A DNA stretch of 64,000 bases, taken from assembly GCF_013408145.1 (NCBI RefSeq), contig NZ_JACBZI010000001.1:1-64000 (forward strand), written 5' to 3'. The notes below the pieces were generated by a model. It had not been told where the DNA came from, searched no databases, and saw nothing but the letters and a program-made list of their open reading frames with translations. The stretch is from Nocardioides marinus (GTDB lineage: Bacteria; Actinomycetota; Actinomycetes; Propionibacteriales; Nocardioidaceae). Made by a program: the position numbers and the translations under genes. Positions 1 to 10,080 of this stretch are shown piece by piece (position 1 is the stretch's first letter; every line of letters begins with the position of its first letter).

Positions 1-760
1 GGTCGGGCTCGGCAGCGGGTCCGCCCAGGCCGTCCGGGTGCCCCGCGAGTGGCTCGAGCTCTTTCCCCGCGGGGGAGACCTGGCGGAGGAGACCTTCGGA
101 CTCGGGCGGCTCGGGCAGGCCGCTCCCGACCAGCCGGACGGCGTACGCGTGGGCGACTACGCCACCGCTACCGACGGCAGCGGGCTGCTCGTCGACGACG
201 ACGGCGCACTCCAGCCGCTCACGCCGTTCGCGGCGGCGCTGTGGCGCACCCTCGACGTCTCGCCCGACCGCGGCCGCCGCCCCACCGAGCGGGAGCTCGA
301 CGGAGCGTCGGCCCCTCCGGCGTACGACGCAGCGCGGTGGCCGGGCGGTGCGCTCACCGCGTCCGCGGGCCAGGGCTGCGCGCTGCTCGAGGCCTCCAGC
401 GACCGCCCGCCGCTGGTGCGTCTCGCGGGTGCCCCGCAGGGAGAGGCCTCGGCCGAGACCCTCCTCGATCGTGACCAGCGGTCGGTGCACGTCGCCCCCG
501 GTGCCGGCGCCTACGTCGTGTCGGGGGAGTGGGGCGAGGTCGCACCGGCCGAGGGTGGGCGCCGTTTCGTCGTCGACCAGAAGGGCCGCGTCGACGCGCT
601 GGTGGGGGAGGACACCCCGTTCCTGCTGGGGTACGCCGAGCATCCTGCCCCGCTGGTGCCGAGCGCCTGGCTGGAGCTCTTCGCGCCCGGCGTCGCGCTC
701 TCGCAGGAGGCGGCGCTGTGCCCACCGGGCGCGTCGTCCGAGGACGGCTCGTGCGCCTGA
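1..760 (+). CDS. eccB: Type VII secretion protein EccB, C-terminal part (5' end outside window)
   Basis: The frame is open from base 2 and ends at TGA 758-760, so only the C-terminal periplasmic part (about 250 residues) is present. EccB is the membrane ATPase-associated core subunit of the ESX/type VII secretion channel. Family features that I can see are the VPREWLELFPRGGDL stretch near the edge, PLTPFAAALWRTLD in the middle and SAWLELFAPGVALSQEAAL near the end, plus late cysteines (GCALLEA, ALCPPG) that usually form a disulfide. The stop overlaps the GTG start of the mycosin gene, the usual pairing in ESX loci. The N-terminal membrane anchor is not visible. The assignment rests on recognised motifs and the mycosin neighbour. 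Confidence 0.85.
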   Translation, partial: VGLGSGSAQAVRVPREWLELFPRGGDLAEETFGLGRLGQAAPDQPDGVRVGDYATATDGSGLLVDDDGALQPLTPFAAALWRTLDVSPDRGRRPTERELDGASAPPAYDAARWPGGALTASAGQGCALLEASSDRPPLVRLAGAPQGEASAETLLDRDQRSVHVAPGAGAYVVSGEWGEVAPAEGGRRFVVDQKGRVDALVGEDTPFLLGYAEHPAPLVPSAWLELFAPGVALSQEAALCPPGASSEDGSCA

Positions 761-2007
761 CCGCCCGGCCCCTCGTGGTCGCCGCCCTCCTGGCGACCGG
801 CTGGCCGGTGGCGACGGCGGCCCCCGCGGCCGCGGAGGACGTCGACTGCCTCGCGGTGGCCGAGGGCGATCCGCGCCCGAGCACCGACCTGGCGAGCGCG
901 CCGCTGGTGGGGATGGGCGTGGACCTGGCCCAGGACCGCCTGCGGCGCTCCGGCGCGCGGCCGGCCGGCGCCGGGGTCACCGTGGCGGTGCTCTCCTCCG
1001 GCATCTCCCGCGACGCCGGTCTGCCAATGGCCGCCGGCGGGACGTCGGTGGTGGGGCCCGGGCCCGTGGTCGACCCGACCGGCACGGTCGTGGCCGGGCT
1101 CGTGGCCGGGCCGGAGCGGGCCGCCGGCCTGCCGGTGGGCGTCGCTCCGGGCGTCGAACTGGTCGACGTCCGCGTCCACGACCGGGTTGCTCCGACGAGC
1201 CAGGACGAGGCCGGCCCGACGGCCGAGGCGCTGGCCGAGGGCCTCGCCCACGTCCGCGACCGGCTCCCCGAGGTGGACGTGGTGGTGGTCCCCCTCCAGG
1301 TCGGGCACGACGCCCGCGTCCGCCAGGTCGTGACCGACCTGGTCGGGGCGGGCGTGCTGGTCGTGGCCCAGGCCGGTGACCGTCCCGCCGACACCTCGGC
1401 CGAGGACGGCGACCGGCTCTCGGTGCTCTCCGAGCAGCTGCCGGGTGAGGACGCCGGCCCGCTGGTCGCTCCAGCCTCCGTCGAGGGCGTCGTGGCCGCA
1501 GGCCCGGTGCCCGAGGAGGCACAGGCTCCGCTGCGGTCGACCGCGCTCGACGTGGTCGCCCCGTCGGCCGGCGCGGTCTCGACCTCGCTGGCCGGCGGCA
1601 CGTGCGTGGTCGGGGAGGTCCGTTCGGCCTGGTCCGCGGCGTACGTCGCCGGGCTGCTCGCCCTGCTGCGAAGCGCCCACCCCGACGAGTCCTCCGCCGA
1701 GCTGGTGGCGCGCCTGGTCGGCACCGCCGACGGTCGCCCCGACGTCCGATCGCCGCTCACCGGGGCCGGTCAGGTCCGCGCCCTGGCTGCCCTCACCGCG
1801 ACCCCGGGGGAGGTGGCCGACGGCCTCGAGGCCGTCTTCGCGACGGACACGGCCCTGCCCCCGGCAGCCGGCGCGGCGACCGCCCCCGTGGCCGCGGGCG
1901 ACCCGCTCGCCGCCGCCCGGGAGCAGGCGGTGTGGTGGGGACTGCTGGGTGGGGGAGTGCTGCTGCTGGCGCTGCTGCTGCGCCCGCTCGTGCGCCGCGC
2001 GGGCTGA
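751..2007 (+). CDS. mycP: Mycosin-like subtilase (MycP family) lacking the catalytic triad
   Basis: The 418-residue protein has the mycosin layout: a signal peptide (1-28), a subtilase domain (about 50-350) and a C-terminal membrane helix (about 395-413) followed by RPLVRRAG. Mycosins are ESX-linked serine proteases that also stabilise the secretion complex. Every catalytic position is changed here. The Asp motif reads VLSSGI (Ser82), the HGTxVAG motif reads TGTVVAG (Thr110), the oxyanion AGN reads AGD (Asp210), and the GTSxAA motif reads RSAWSAAYVAG (Ala293). I infer a pseudoprotease with a structural role. The GTG start at 751 overlaps the eccB stop and gives a normal signal peptide; longer upstream readings lie inside eccB. 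Confidence 0.85.
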   Translation: MRLTARPLVVAALLATGWPVATAAPAAAEDVDCLAVAEGDPRPSTDLASAPLVGMGVDLAQDRLRRSGARPAGAGVTVAVLSSGISRDAGLPMAAGGTSVVGPGPVVDPTGTVVAGLVAGPERAAGLPVGVAPGVELVDVRVHDRVAPTSQDEAGPTAEALAEGLAHVRDRLPEVDVVVVPLQVGHDARVRQVVTDLVGAGVLVVAQAGDRPADTSAEDGDRLSVLSEQLPGEDAGPLVAPASVEGVVAAGPVPEEAQAPLRSTALDVVAPSAGAVSTSLAGGTCVVGEVRSAWSAAYVAGLLALLRSAHPDESSAELVARLVGTADGRPDVRSPLTGAGQVRALAALTATPGEVADGLEAVFATDTALPPAAGAATAPVAAGDPLAAAREQAVWWGLLGGGVLLLALLLRPLVRRAG

Positions 2008-2017
2008 CCTGCCCGCG

Positions 2018-2106
2018 GTCCGAAACCGCGAGACGGCGCTGACACGCTGTCCGAAACCGCGAGACGGCGCCGACACGCTGTCCGAAACCGCGAGACGGCG
2101 CCGACC
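2018..2106 (+). repeat. Three tandem copies of a 31-bp unit
   Basis: Three direct copies with 31-bp period start at 2018, 2049 and 2080, each beginning GTCCGAAACCGCGAGACGG. Copies one and two differ by one base and the third is cut short. The array lies between the mycosin stop and tRNA-Ser and has no spacers, so it is not a CRISPR array. The last copy supplies the left arm of the hairpin at 2091-2126. Confidence 0.85.
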
Positions 2107-2126
2107 CTGAGGTCGACGCCGTCTCG
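2091..2126. terminator. Hairpin between mycosin gene and tRNA-Ser
   Basis: CGAGACGGCG (2091-2100) pairs perfectly with CGCCGTCTCG (2117-2126). After one mismatch CGACC pairs with GGTCG around a CTGA loop. It could end transcription of the secretion operon from the left and of tRNA-Ser from the right. There is no T-tract, as is common in high-GC actinobacteria. Confidence 0.6.
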
Positions 2127-2127
2127 A

Positions 2128-2216
2128 TGGCGGAGGTAGGGGGATTCGAACCCCCGAGGGCTATTAACCCAACCCGCTTTCCAAGCGAGCGCCATAGGCC
2201 ACTAGGCGATACCTCC
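2128..2216 (-). tRNA. tRNA-Ser (GGA anticodon)
   Basis: The minus strand folds as a class II tRNA with a long variable arm. The acceptor GGAGGTA (from 2216) pairs with TACCTCC, the anticodon loop CTTGGAAAG carries GGA, the T-arm contains GGTTCGAATCC and the 3' end is an encoded GCCA (2131-2128). Anticodon GGA reads UCC/UCU serine codons. The length is 89 nt. Confidence 0.95.
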
Positions 2217-2313
2217 GCCGAGGAGGGTACCGGTGGGTCCGGGGGCGCACGAAATCGCCCGGGGCGCGGGCCCGGGCTGAGGCCCGCGGACGCACAGCGG
2301 CGCTCGGGCCGGG

Positions 2314-2343
2314 TTGGCCGCCTCTCCGGGCCTCACCTAGACT
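2314..2343 (+). promoter_or_regulatory. Promoter of the SRP RNA gene
   Basis: TTGGCC (2314-2319), an 18-bp spacer and TAGACT (2338-2343) fit a sigma-70-type actinobacterial promoter. The predicted transcription start, about 7 bp downstream near 2350, coincides with the start of the SRP RNA fold. Confidence 0.6.
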
Positions 2344-2349
2344 CCTGGA

Positions 2350-2440
2350 CAACCCCCCGCGTGGCGGCATCTCGCCCAACTCCCCCAGGGCCGAGAGGCA
2401 GCAAGGGTAAGTGAGCTCTGTCGGGTGCGCGGGGGGCCTT
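2350..2440 (+). ncRNA. ffs: Signal recognition particle RNA (4.5S, bacterial small type)
   Basis: This is the RNA of the SRP, which binds Ffh and targets nascent membrane proteins. A run CCCCCCGCG at 2353-2361 pairs with GCGCGGGGGG ending at 2436, making the long closing stem. The apex has the domain IV core: GCC and GGC flank a GAGA GNRA tetraloop (2393-2396), followed by the AGCA-containing internal loop strand and the GGGTAAG segment typical of actinobacteria. Its position just upstream of dnaX is the usual one in high-GC Gram-positives. The exact ends are estimates. Confidence 0.85.
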
Positions 2441-2542
2441 CTTGCGCCCGGACCCGTTCGCCGCAGGGCCGGTCCAGGGCGCTGTCCCCAGGCCGGTGGC
2501 CGCGCCGTGGCCGTTGTCGACGGGGCTGGTTAGGGTCAGGGC

Positions 2543-4756
2543 GTGGAGTCGCCGCTCGCCCTGTACCGCCGCTACCGGCCCGAGACCTTCAACGAGGTCA
2601 TCGGGCAGGACCACGTGACGGCGCCCCTGCGCGCGGCCCTGGCCAACAACCGGGTCAACCACGCCTACCTGTTCTCCGGCCCCCGCGGCTGCGGCAAGAC
2701 CACCTCGGCGCGCATCCTGGCGCGGGCGCTCAACTGCGAGCAGGGCCCGATCGCCGACCCGTGCGGGGAGTGTGACTCGTGTCGCGACCTGGCCCGTGGC
2801 GGCCCGGGGTCGATCGACGTCATCGAGATCGACGCCGCCTCCCACGGTGGCGTCGACGACGCTCGGGACCTGCGGGAGAAGGCGTTCTTCGCGCCGGTGC
2901 GCAGCCGCTACAAGATCTACATCATCGACGAGGCCCACATGGTCTCCCCGCAGGGCTTCAACGCCCTGCTCAAGCTGGTCGAGGAGCCCCCGCCGCACCT
3001 GCGGTTCATCTTCGCCACCACCGAGCCCGACAAGGTGATCGGGACGATCCGCTCCCGCACCCACCACTACCCCTTCCGGCTCATCCCGCCGCGACTGCTC
3101 TCGAGCTACCTCTCCGAGCTGTGCGAGAAGGAGGGCGTGGCGATCGAGCCGGCCGCGATCCCGCTGGTCGTCCGGGCCGGCGGTGGCTCGGCCCGAGACA
3201 CCCTCTCGGTGCTCGACCAGCTGCTCGGCGGTGCCGGCCCCGAGGGCGTGACCCATGCGTTGGCGACCGGCCTGCTCGGCTACACCCCCGACACCCTGCT
3301 CGACGAGGTCGTGGACGCCTTCGCGGCCGGCGACGGTGCGGCGGTCTTCGGCGTGGTGGACAAGGTGATCGAGACCGGTCAGGACCCTCGTCGCTTCACC
3401 GAGGACCTCCTGCGCCGCCTGCGCGACCTGGTCATCGTCGCCGCCGTCCCCGACGCCCCGGCGACCGGTCTCATCGACGTCTCCGAGGACGCCGGCGAGC
3501 GGCTGGTCGCCCAGGCGGCCCGCTTCGGCGCCGCCGACCTGACCCGCGCCGCCGACCTCGTCGCGGCCGGTCTCACCGAGATGCGCGGCGCCACGGCTCC
3601 GCGCCTGCTGCTGGAGCTCATCTGCGCCCGGGTGCTGCTGCCCGCCGCCGACCACGGCACCGACGGCCTGGCCGCCCGCCTGGACCGGCTCGAGCGCCGG
3701 ATGTCGGTCACCGGTCCGCCGGCCCCGCCCGCCCACCAGGCCCCGGCCGCACCCGCCCACCCGGCACCCGCCCAGCCGGCGCCCACCCACCAGGCTCCGG
3801 CCGAGGTGCCCGCCCAGGACCGTCCGGCTCCCGCGGCGGCCGCGCCCGAGCCGGTGCCGACGCCCGCGCCGACCCCGGCGCCCGCCCAGGGCTGGCCGAC
3901 CACGCCCGAGCCCGAGCCGGCCCCGCCGGCCGAGCAGCAGGCCCCGGCGGCCTCCGGAGGTCCTGCTCCGGACCAAGCGCCTGCTGCGACCTCCGGTGCG
4001 GAGCCGGCGACGCCCAGCGGCGGGCTGTCGCTGGTCGAGGTCCGCCGGTTGTGGCCCGACATCGTCGACGCCACCAAGCTGCGGCGCCGCGTCACCTGGA
4101 TCCACCTCACGCAGAACGCCCAGGTGGTGGCCGTCGACGAGCGCACCCTCACCCTGGGCTTCGCCAACGCCGGCGCCCGCGACTCCTTCGACGGCAACGG
4201 CAGCGCCGAGATCGTGCGGCAGGCGGCCATCGACGTCGTCGGTGCCGACTGGCGCATCGAGACCATCGTCGACCCTGGGGCGTCCCCTGACGCCGGTCCG
4301 CCGGCCGCACCGCGGCCCGCGCCCGGTGGCGCGGAGCCCACGGCCCCTGCCCAGTCACCTGCAGCGGTCGCTCCTGCCGACCCGGTGCCGCCCGCCACGC
4401 CGGCTGCCCCGGCCACCCCGGTCGCGGCCGACGAGCCGCCGCCGCCCTGGGCGGTCGAGCCGCCCGCCGACCTCGGCGACGAGCCCGAGCCGCCGGCTGC
4501 CGGCCGGGCGACCGCCGGCCAGGAGGCCGCCGCTCAGGCAGCCACCGGCCGGGCGTCGATCGAGGCCGCCCGCGGGGCGATCCTGCAGACCCGGCCGGCG
4601 GGGATCCCTGCCGTCGAGGCCGGGCCCGACCTGTCGGCCGCCGACGCCGACGCCCACCCCGACGACGAGGTCGTCGAGCACGACTCGGTCGCCGACGCCG
4701 AGCTGCTGGCCCGCGAGCTCGGCGCCCGGGTGATCGAGGAGATCAACCACACCTGA
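2543..4756 (+). CDS. dnaX: DNA polymerase III subunits gamma and tau
   Basis: DnaX is the clamp-loader ATPase of the replisome. The 737-residue protein starts with the AAA+ module: YRRYRPETFNEVIGQ at the N-terminus, Walker A GPRGCGKTT (about 47-55), a zinc site of four Cys (NCEQGPIADPCGECDSC), Walker B IYIIDEAH, and a sensor region at about 150-200. The collar domain follows to about 370. From about 390 to 490 the chain is an Ala/Pro-rich linker, then a tau-type domain at about 495-575 and another Pro/Ala-rich tail. I see no obvious slippery A-run for programmed frameshifting, so the long tau-like form is probably the main product. The GTG start gives the family N-terminus. The SRP RNA gene lies immediately upstream. 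Confidence 0.95.
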   Translation: MESPLALYRRYRPETFNEVIGQDHVTAPLRAALANNRVNHAYLFSGPRGCGKTTSARILARALNCEQGPIADPCGECDSCRDLARGGPGSIDVIEIDAASHGGVDDARDLREKAFFAPVRSRYKIYIIDEAHMVSPQGFNALLKLVEEPPPHLRFIFATTEPDKVIGTIRSRTHHYPFRLIPPRLLSSYLSELCEKEGVAIEPAAIPLVVRAGGGSARDTLSVLDQLLGGAGPEGVTHALATGLLGYTPDTLLDEVVDAFAAGDGAAVFGVVDKVIETGQDPRRFTEDLLRRLRDLVIVAAVPDAPATGLIDVSEDAGERLVAQAARFGAADLTRAADLVAAGLTEMRGATAPRLLLELICARVLLPAADHGTDGLAARLDRLERRMSVTGPPAPPAHQAPAAPAHPAPAQPAPTHQAPAEVPAQDRPAPAAAAPEPVPTPAPTPAPAQGWPTTPEPEPAPPAEQQAPAASGGPAPDQAPAATSGAEPATPSGGLSLVEVRRLWPDIVDATKLRRRVTWIHLTQNAQVVAVDERTLTLGFANAGARDSFDGNGSAEIVRQAAIDVVGADWRIETIVDPGASPDAGPPAAPRPAPGGAEPTAPAQSPAAVAPADPVPPATPAAPATPVAADEPPPPWAVEPPADLGDEPEPPAAGRATAGQEAAAQAATGRASIEAARGAILQTRPAGIPAVEAGPDLSAADADAHPDDEVVEHDSVADAELLARELGARVIEEINHT

Positions 4757-4873
4757 GCCGCGGCGGGCGCGCCGGAGCCCCGCCTCACCGGCTGCCCGTC
4801 ACACTCGACCCAGCACCACTACCCCGACGCACACCAGCCCGACGCACACCACCCGACCACCGAGGTGACCCAG

Positions 4874-5275
4874 ATGAGCCAGAACCCGTTCGACGCCCTC
4901 GGCGGCGGAGGCCTCGACATGAACGCCCTGCTCCAGCAGGCCCAGCAGATGCAGGAGCAGCTGACCCAGGCCCAGGCCCGGCTCGCCGACACCGTCGTCG
5001 AGGGCACCGTCGCCGGCGGTGCCGTGACGGTCAAGGTCAACGGCGTGGGCGAGCTGGTCGGCGTGGACATCCGCGCCGGCGGCTTCGACGGCTCCGACGC
5101 CGACGACCTCTCCGACCTCGGCGACATGATCGTCGCGGCGTACCGCGACGCGAAGTCCCAGGCCGACGCCGCCGCGGGCGAGGCCCTGGGCCCGCTCGCC
5201 GGCGGGCTGGGCGACCTCGGGGGCGGCATGGGTGGCGGGCTGCCCGGGGGCACCCCCGGTCAGCTCGGCTTCTAG
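4874..5275 (+). CDS. ybaB: YbaB/EbfC family nucleoid-associated protein
   Basis: This 133-residue protein has the family layout: a glycine-rich start (FDALGGGGLDMNALLQQAQQMQEQL), a helical N-terminal half, and a central TVAGGAVTVKVNGVGELVGVDI strand region, ending in a Gly-rich tail. YbaB proteins bind DNA as dimers and sit between dnaX and recR in most bacteria, exactly as here. ATG 4874 is preferred over an in-frame GTG at 4865 because GAGG at 4862-4865 is spaced correctly for the ATG. It is co-directional with recR, with a 9-bp gap. Confidence 0.92.
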   Translation: MSQNPFDALGGGGLDMNALLQQAQQMQEQLTQAQARLADTVVEGTVAGGAVTVKVNGVGELVGVDIRAGGFDGSDADDLSDLGDMIVAAYRDAKSQADAAAGEALGPLAGGLGDLGGGMGGGLPGGTPGQLGF

Positions 5276-5284
5276 GGGCGGGCG

Positions 5285-5881
5285 TTGTACGAAGGCGTCG
5301 TCCAGGACCTCATCGACGAGCTCGGCAGGCTGCCGGGCGTGGGTCCCAAGAGCGCCCAGCGCATCGCGTTCCACCTGCTCCAGGCCGACCCCGTCGACGT
5401 GCGCCGGCTCGCCGACGTGCTCATCGAGGTCAAGGCCAAGGTGCAGTTCTGCTCGATCTGCTTCAACGTCAGCGAGGACGAGCAGTGCCGGATCTGCCGC
5501 GACCCGCGGCGTGACCCGAGCGTGCTGTGCGTCGTCGAGGAGTACAAGGACGTCGTGGCCATCGAGCGCACCCGTGAGTACCGCGGTCGCTACCACGTCC
5601 TGGGCGGCGCGATCAGCCCCATCGACGGCATCGGCCCCGACCAGCTGCGGGTGCGCGAGCTGATGACCCGCCTCGCCGACGGCACCGTCACCGAGGTCAT
5701 CTTGGCGACCGATCCGAACCTCGAGGGCGAGGCCACCGCGACCTACCTCACCCGGATGCTGAAGGTTCTTGACTTGCGCGTGACGCGGTTGGCGAGTGGA
5801 CTGCCGGTGGGCGGCGACCTCGAGTACGCCGACGAGGTCACCCTTGGCCGCGCGTTCGCAGGGAGGCGAGCAGCAGAATGA
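5285..5881 (+). CDS. recR: Recombination mediator protein RecR
   Basis: RecR works with RecF/RecO to load RecA at gaps. The 198-residue protein has the helix-hairpin-helix near the start ([20 protein letters not shown]), a four-Cys zinc finger ([18 protein letters not shown]), and the Toprim domain with [32 protein letters not shown] and [15 protein letters not shown]. The start is TTG 5285, preceded by a purine-rich AGGGGCGGG; it gives the standard [15 protein letters not shown]-terminus and no alternative start fits. Its stop overlaps the ATG of the next gene. Confidence 0.95.
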   Translation: MYEGVVQDLIDELGRLPGVGPKSAQRIAFHLLQADPVDVRRLADVLIEVKAKVQFCSICFNVSEDEQCRICRDPRRDPSVLCVVEEYKDVVAIERTREYRGRYHVLGGAISPIDGIGPDQLRVRELMTRLADGTVTEVILATDPNLEGEATATYLTRMLKVLDLRVTRLASGLPVGGDLEYADEVTLGRAFAGRRAAE

Positions 5882-6492
5882 CCAGCACGCAGAACACCCC
5901 GACCGGGATCGACGGCGCTCCCGCGCTGGACGCCGAGACGCTGGCCTTCGCCGAGCAGATCGCCGACCAGGTGGCCAGCTTCCTGCTCGCGCTGCGGGCG
6001 ATCGCGCAGGAGAACGACGCCGGCCGCGCCGTCTCGCTGCTGCTGCTGGAGATCAGCCAGGTGCTGCTCGCCGGTGCCCGGCTCGGCGCCCAGCGCGACT
6101 TCACCCCGCGCGAGGAGTACCAGCCCGACGTCGGCCCCGAGCCCGACCTCGACGAGATGCGGATGCGGCTGGCGGCGATGCTCGACAACGTCGACACCTA
6201 CAGCTTCGTGTTCGACCCCTACGTGCCCGAGGTGGTGGAGAGCCAGCTCTCCGACGACCTGGCCTCGATCGCCACCGACCTCGACACCGGGCTGCGGCAC
6301 TTCCGGCTCGGGCACGTCACCGAGGCGCTGTGGTGGTGGCAGTTCTCCTACGTCTCCAACTGGGGCAACCTCGCCGGTGCCGCGCTCAACGCGCTGCTCT
6401 CGGTGGTCAGCCACGACCGACTCGACGTGGAGGTCGACCTCGACGCCGACCAGGTCGTCGCGGCCGAGCAGATGCTCGCCGACCCCTCCTGA
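5878..6492 (+). CDS. DUF5063 domain-containing protein
   Basis: This is a 204-residue acidic, soluble, mostly helical protein with no signal peptide or membrane helix. It resembles the DUF5063 proteins that commonly follow recR in actinobacteria. A Trp-rich stretch ([22 protein letters not shown]) is its most distinctive part. It is translationally coupled to recR through an ATGA overlap. The function is unknown; the position between recR and aspartate kinase is conserved but does not suggest a job. Confidence 0.8.
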   Translation: MTSTQNTPTGIDGAPALDAETLAFAEQIADQVASFLLALRAIAQENDAGRAVSLLLLEISQVLLAGARLGAQRDFTPREEYQPDVGPEPDLDEMRMRLAAMLDNVDTYSFVFDPYVPEVVESQLSDDLASIATDLDTGLRHFRLGHVTEALWWWQFSYVSNWGNLAGAALNALLSVVSHDRLDVEVDLDADQVVAAEQMLADPS

Positions 6493-6635
6493 TCGACCGA
6501 CCCAGCCCCTGCGTCCACGCCTGAGCCTGGCGCGGACCCGGCCGCACGCCCGCCGGTAGACTCGGCCACCGGCCGGGCGCACCCCGTGACGGGAGGTCGC
6601 GCCGCAGCACGCGGAGCAGTCGAGGGGACAGAGCA

Positions 6636-8959
<2,324 letters not shown>

Positions 8960-8978
8960 GCAGGTCACACCCACGAAG

Positions 8979-9010
8979 ACGGGGCGTCCGGATCGATCCG
9001 GACGCCCCGT
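8979..9010. terminator. Strong bidirectional hairpin between asd and the next gene
   Basis: ACGGGGCGTCCGGAT (8979-8993) pairs perfectly with ATCCGGACGCCCCGT (8996-9010), a 15-bp stem around a 2-base loop. It lies between convergent genes, so it can end transcription from both sides. Confidence 0.85.
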
Positions 9011-9022
9011 CCTCGTCGGTGC

Positions 9023-9808
9023 TCAGCCCTCGGCAGGCTCGATGACGCTGGTGGTCACCCAGTGCGACAGCAGGAAGGTCGACACGGTGATCACGGGGAT
9101 CACGATGACCATCCACCACTCGTCGAGCACGTCGACCAGGAACAGCAGCGACAGCACGCACGTCAGTCCCACGGCCAGGAAGCTGGTGCTCATCGGGTCG
9201 GGGACGCGCGCGAGGCGCAGCAGCGTGCCGCCGAGCAGGACCATCGCCACCATGACGGCCACGAGGAGCACGAAACCGGGGCCTCCGCCGCAGGTCGAGA
9301 CGCCGCGCACGCTCTCGCACAGCCGCAGCGACCCGGCGGTGAGCAGCACGACGAGCAGGCCCACGACCAGGCCGGTGACCCCGGCGGCGACCCGGCCGTC
9401 GATCGACAGCGGCGCGCGCGGGGGCTTGGCCGCCGGCGACGGGGTCGGGGCGGGGGCCGTGGCCACCGGAGCGGGTGCCGGGGCCGCTGCGGGCTCGGGC
9501 GCGGTGCCGCGGCGGGCGGGAGCGGCCGCGGGCGTGGGGTCGAGGACGACGGTCTGCTCGGTCTCCGCGACCGGCTCAGCGGGCTCCGGGAGCGGCATGA
9601 CCGCCTGCGGTGCCGCCTCCGGAGCGGCCGCCGGGCTCGGGTCGGTGCCGGGCGCGGCGTCGCTGGAGGTGTCCGGGCCGGGCTGGTCGGTGCCGGAGGT
9701 GTCCGGGCCGGGTTGGTCGGCCGCTCGTCCCTTGCGACGACCGAACAGCCTCCCGAGGCTCGGGGCCTCCAGGGAGGGTGCGTCGTCGGGGCGCTGGTCG
9801 TCAGGCAT
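9023..9808 (-). CDS. Membrane protein with disordered Pro/Ala-rich N-terminus
   Basis: I do not recognise this family. About 261 residues are predicted. The first half is low complexity, rich in Pro, Ala and acidic residues, with a short tandem repeat (QPGPDTS twice). From about residue 130 there are four hydrophobic segments (VAAGVTGLVVGLLVVLLTAG, FVLLVAVMVAMVLLGGTLL, and two in SFLAVGLTCVLSLLFLVDVL and MVIVIPVITVSTFLLSHWV), so it is an inner membrane protein with a cytoplasmic tail. ATG 9808 is chosen; in-frame starts at 9820 and 9856 are possible and neither has a clear ribosome site. It is convergent with asd. Confidence 0.65.
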   Translation of the reverse strand: MPDDQRPDDAPSLEAPSLGRLFGRRKGRAADQPGPDTSGTDQPGPDTSSDAAPGTDPSPAAAPEAAPQAVMPLPEPAEPVAETEQTVVLDPTPAAAPARRGTAPEPAAAPAPAPVATAPAPTPSPAAKPPRAPLSIDGRVAAGVTGLVVGLLVVLLTAGSLRLCESVRGVSTCGGGPGFVLLVAVMVAMVLLGGTLLRLARVPDPMSTSFLAVGLTCVLSLLFLVDVLDEWWMVIVIPVITVSTFLLSHWVTTSVIEPAEG

Positions 9809-9888
9809 GGGCCGAATCATGTCACGGGCCACCCACCGTCCCGGCCAGAAGGACATCGTCCGAACGGTCAGAAGAGACCCGGAGCAAC

Positions 9889-9912
9889 CCCCCTCGCCGG
9901 ACGGCGAGGGGG
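9889..9912. terminator. Hairpin downstream of tRNA-Pro
   Basis: CCCCCTCGCC (9889-9898) pairs with GGCGAGGGGG (9903-9912) around a GGAC loop. With the next hairpin it makes a double stem-loop downstream of tRNA-Pro on the minus strand. Confidence 0.6.
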
Positions 9913-9920
9913 AAGCACAA

Positions 9921-9950
9921 GGGCCCGGATCCTGGAGCGGATCCGGGCCC
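9921..9950 (-). terminator. tRNA-Pro terminator hairpin
   Basis: GGGCCCGGATCC (9921-9932) and GGATCCGGGCCC (9939-9950) form a perfect 12-bp stem with a 6-base loop, starting 6 bp after the tRNA 3' end. Confidence 0.75.
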
Positions 9951-9955
9951 TGCTG

Positions 9956-10029
9956 TCGGGCTGACAGGATTTGAACCTGCGGCCTCCTCGTCCCGAACGA
10001 GGCGCGCTACCAAGCTGCGCCACAGCCCG
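9956..10029 (-). tRNA. tRNA-Pro (CGG anticodon)
   Basis: On the minus strand the acceptor CGGGCTG (from 10029) pairs with CAGCCCG. The D-arm contains GCGCAGCTTGGTAGCGC, the anticodon stem-loop is CCTCG-TTCGGGA-CGAGG with anticodon CGG, and the T-arm contains GGTTCAAATCC. CCA is not encoded. It reads CCG proline codons, which are very frequent in this genome. Confidence 0.95.
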
Positions 10030-10080
10030 ATCGGACCCGCCGTGGTGGCCAGGTCCGCGAGGGAGCATAGCCGAGCGCCC

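Noticed and set aside
354..2076. Long minus-strand open frames opposite eccB and the mycosin gene
   Set aside because: They are composition shadows in GC-rich DNA: low-complexity Arg/Pro/Ala/Ser translations with no family features, opposite clear genes.
2018..2106. Three regular 31-bp repeats as a CRISPR array
   Set aside because: The units are directly adjacent with no spacers and there are no cas genes; it is a simple tandem repeat.
6493..6635. Riboswitch or attenuator in front of lysC
   Set aside because: No lysine-riboswitch-like fold or leader peptide could be recognised in the 143-bp leader.
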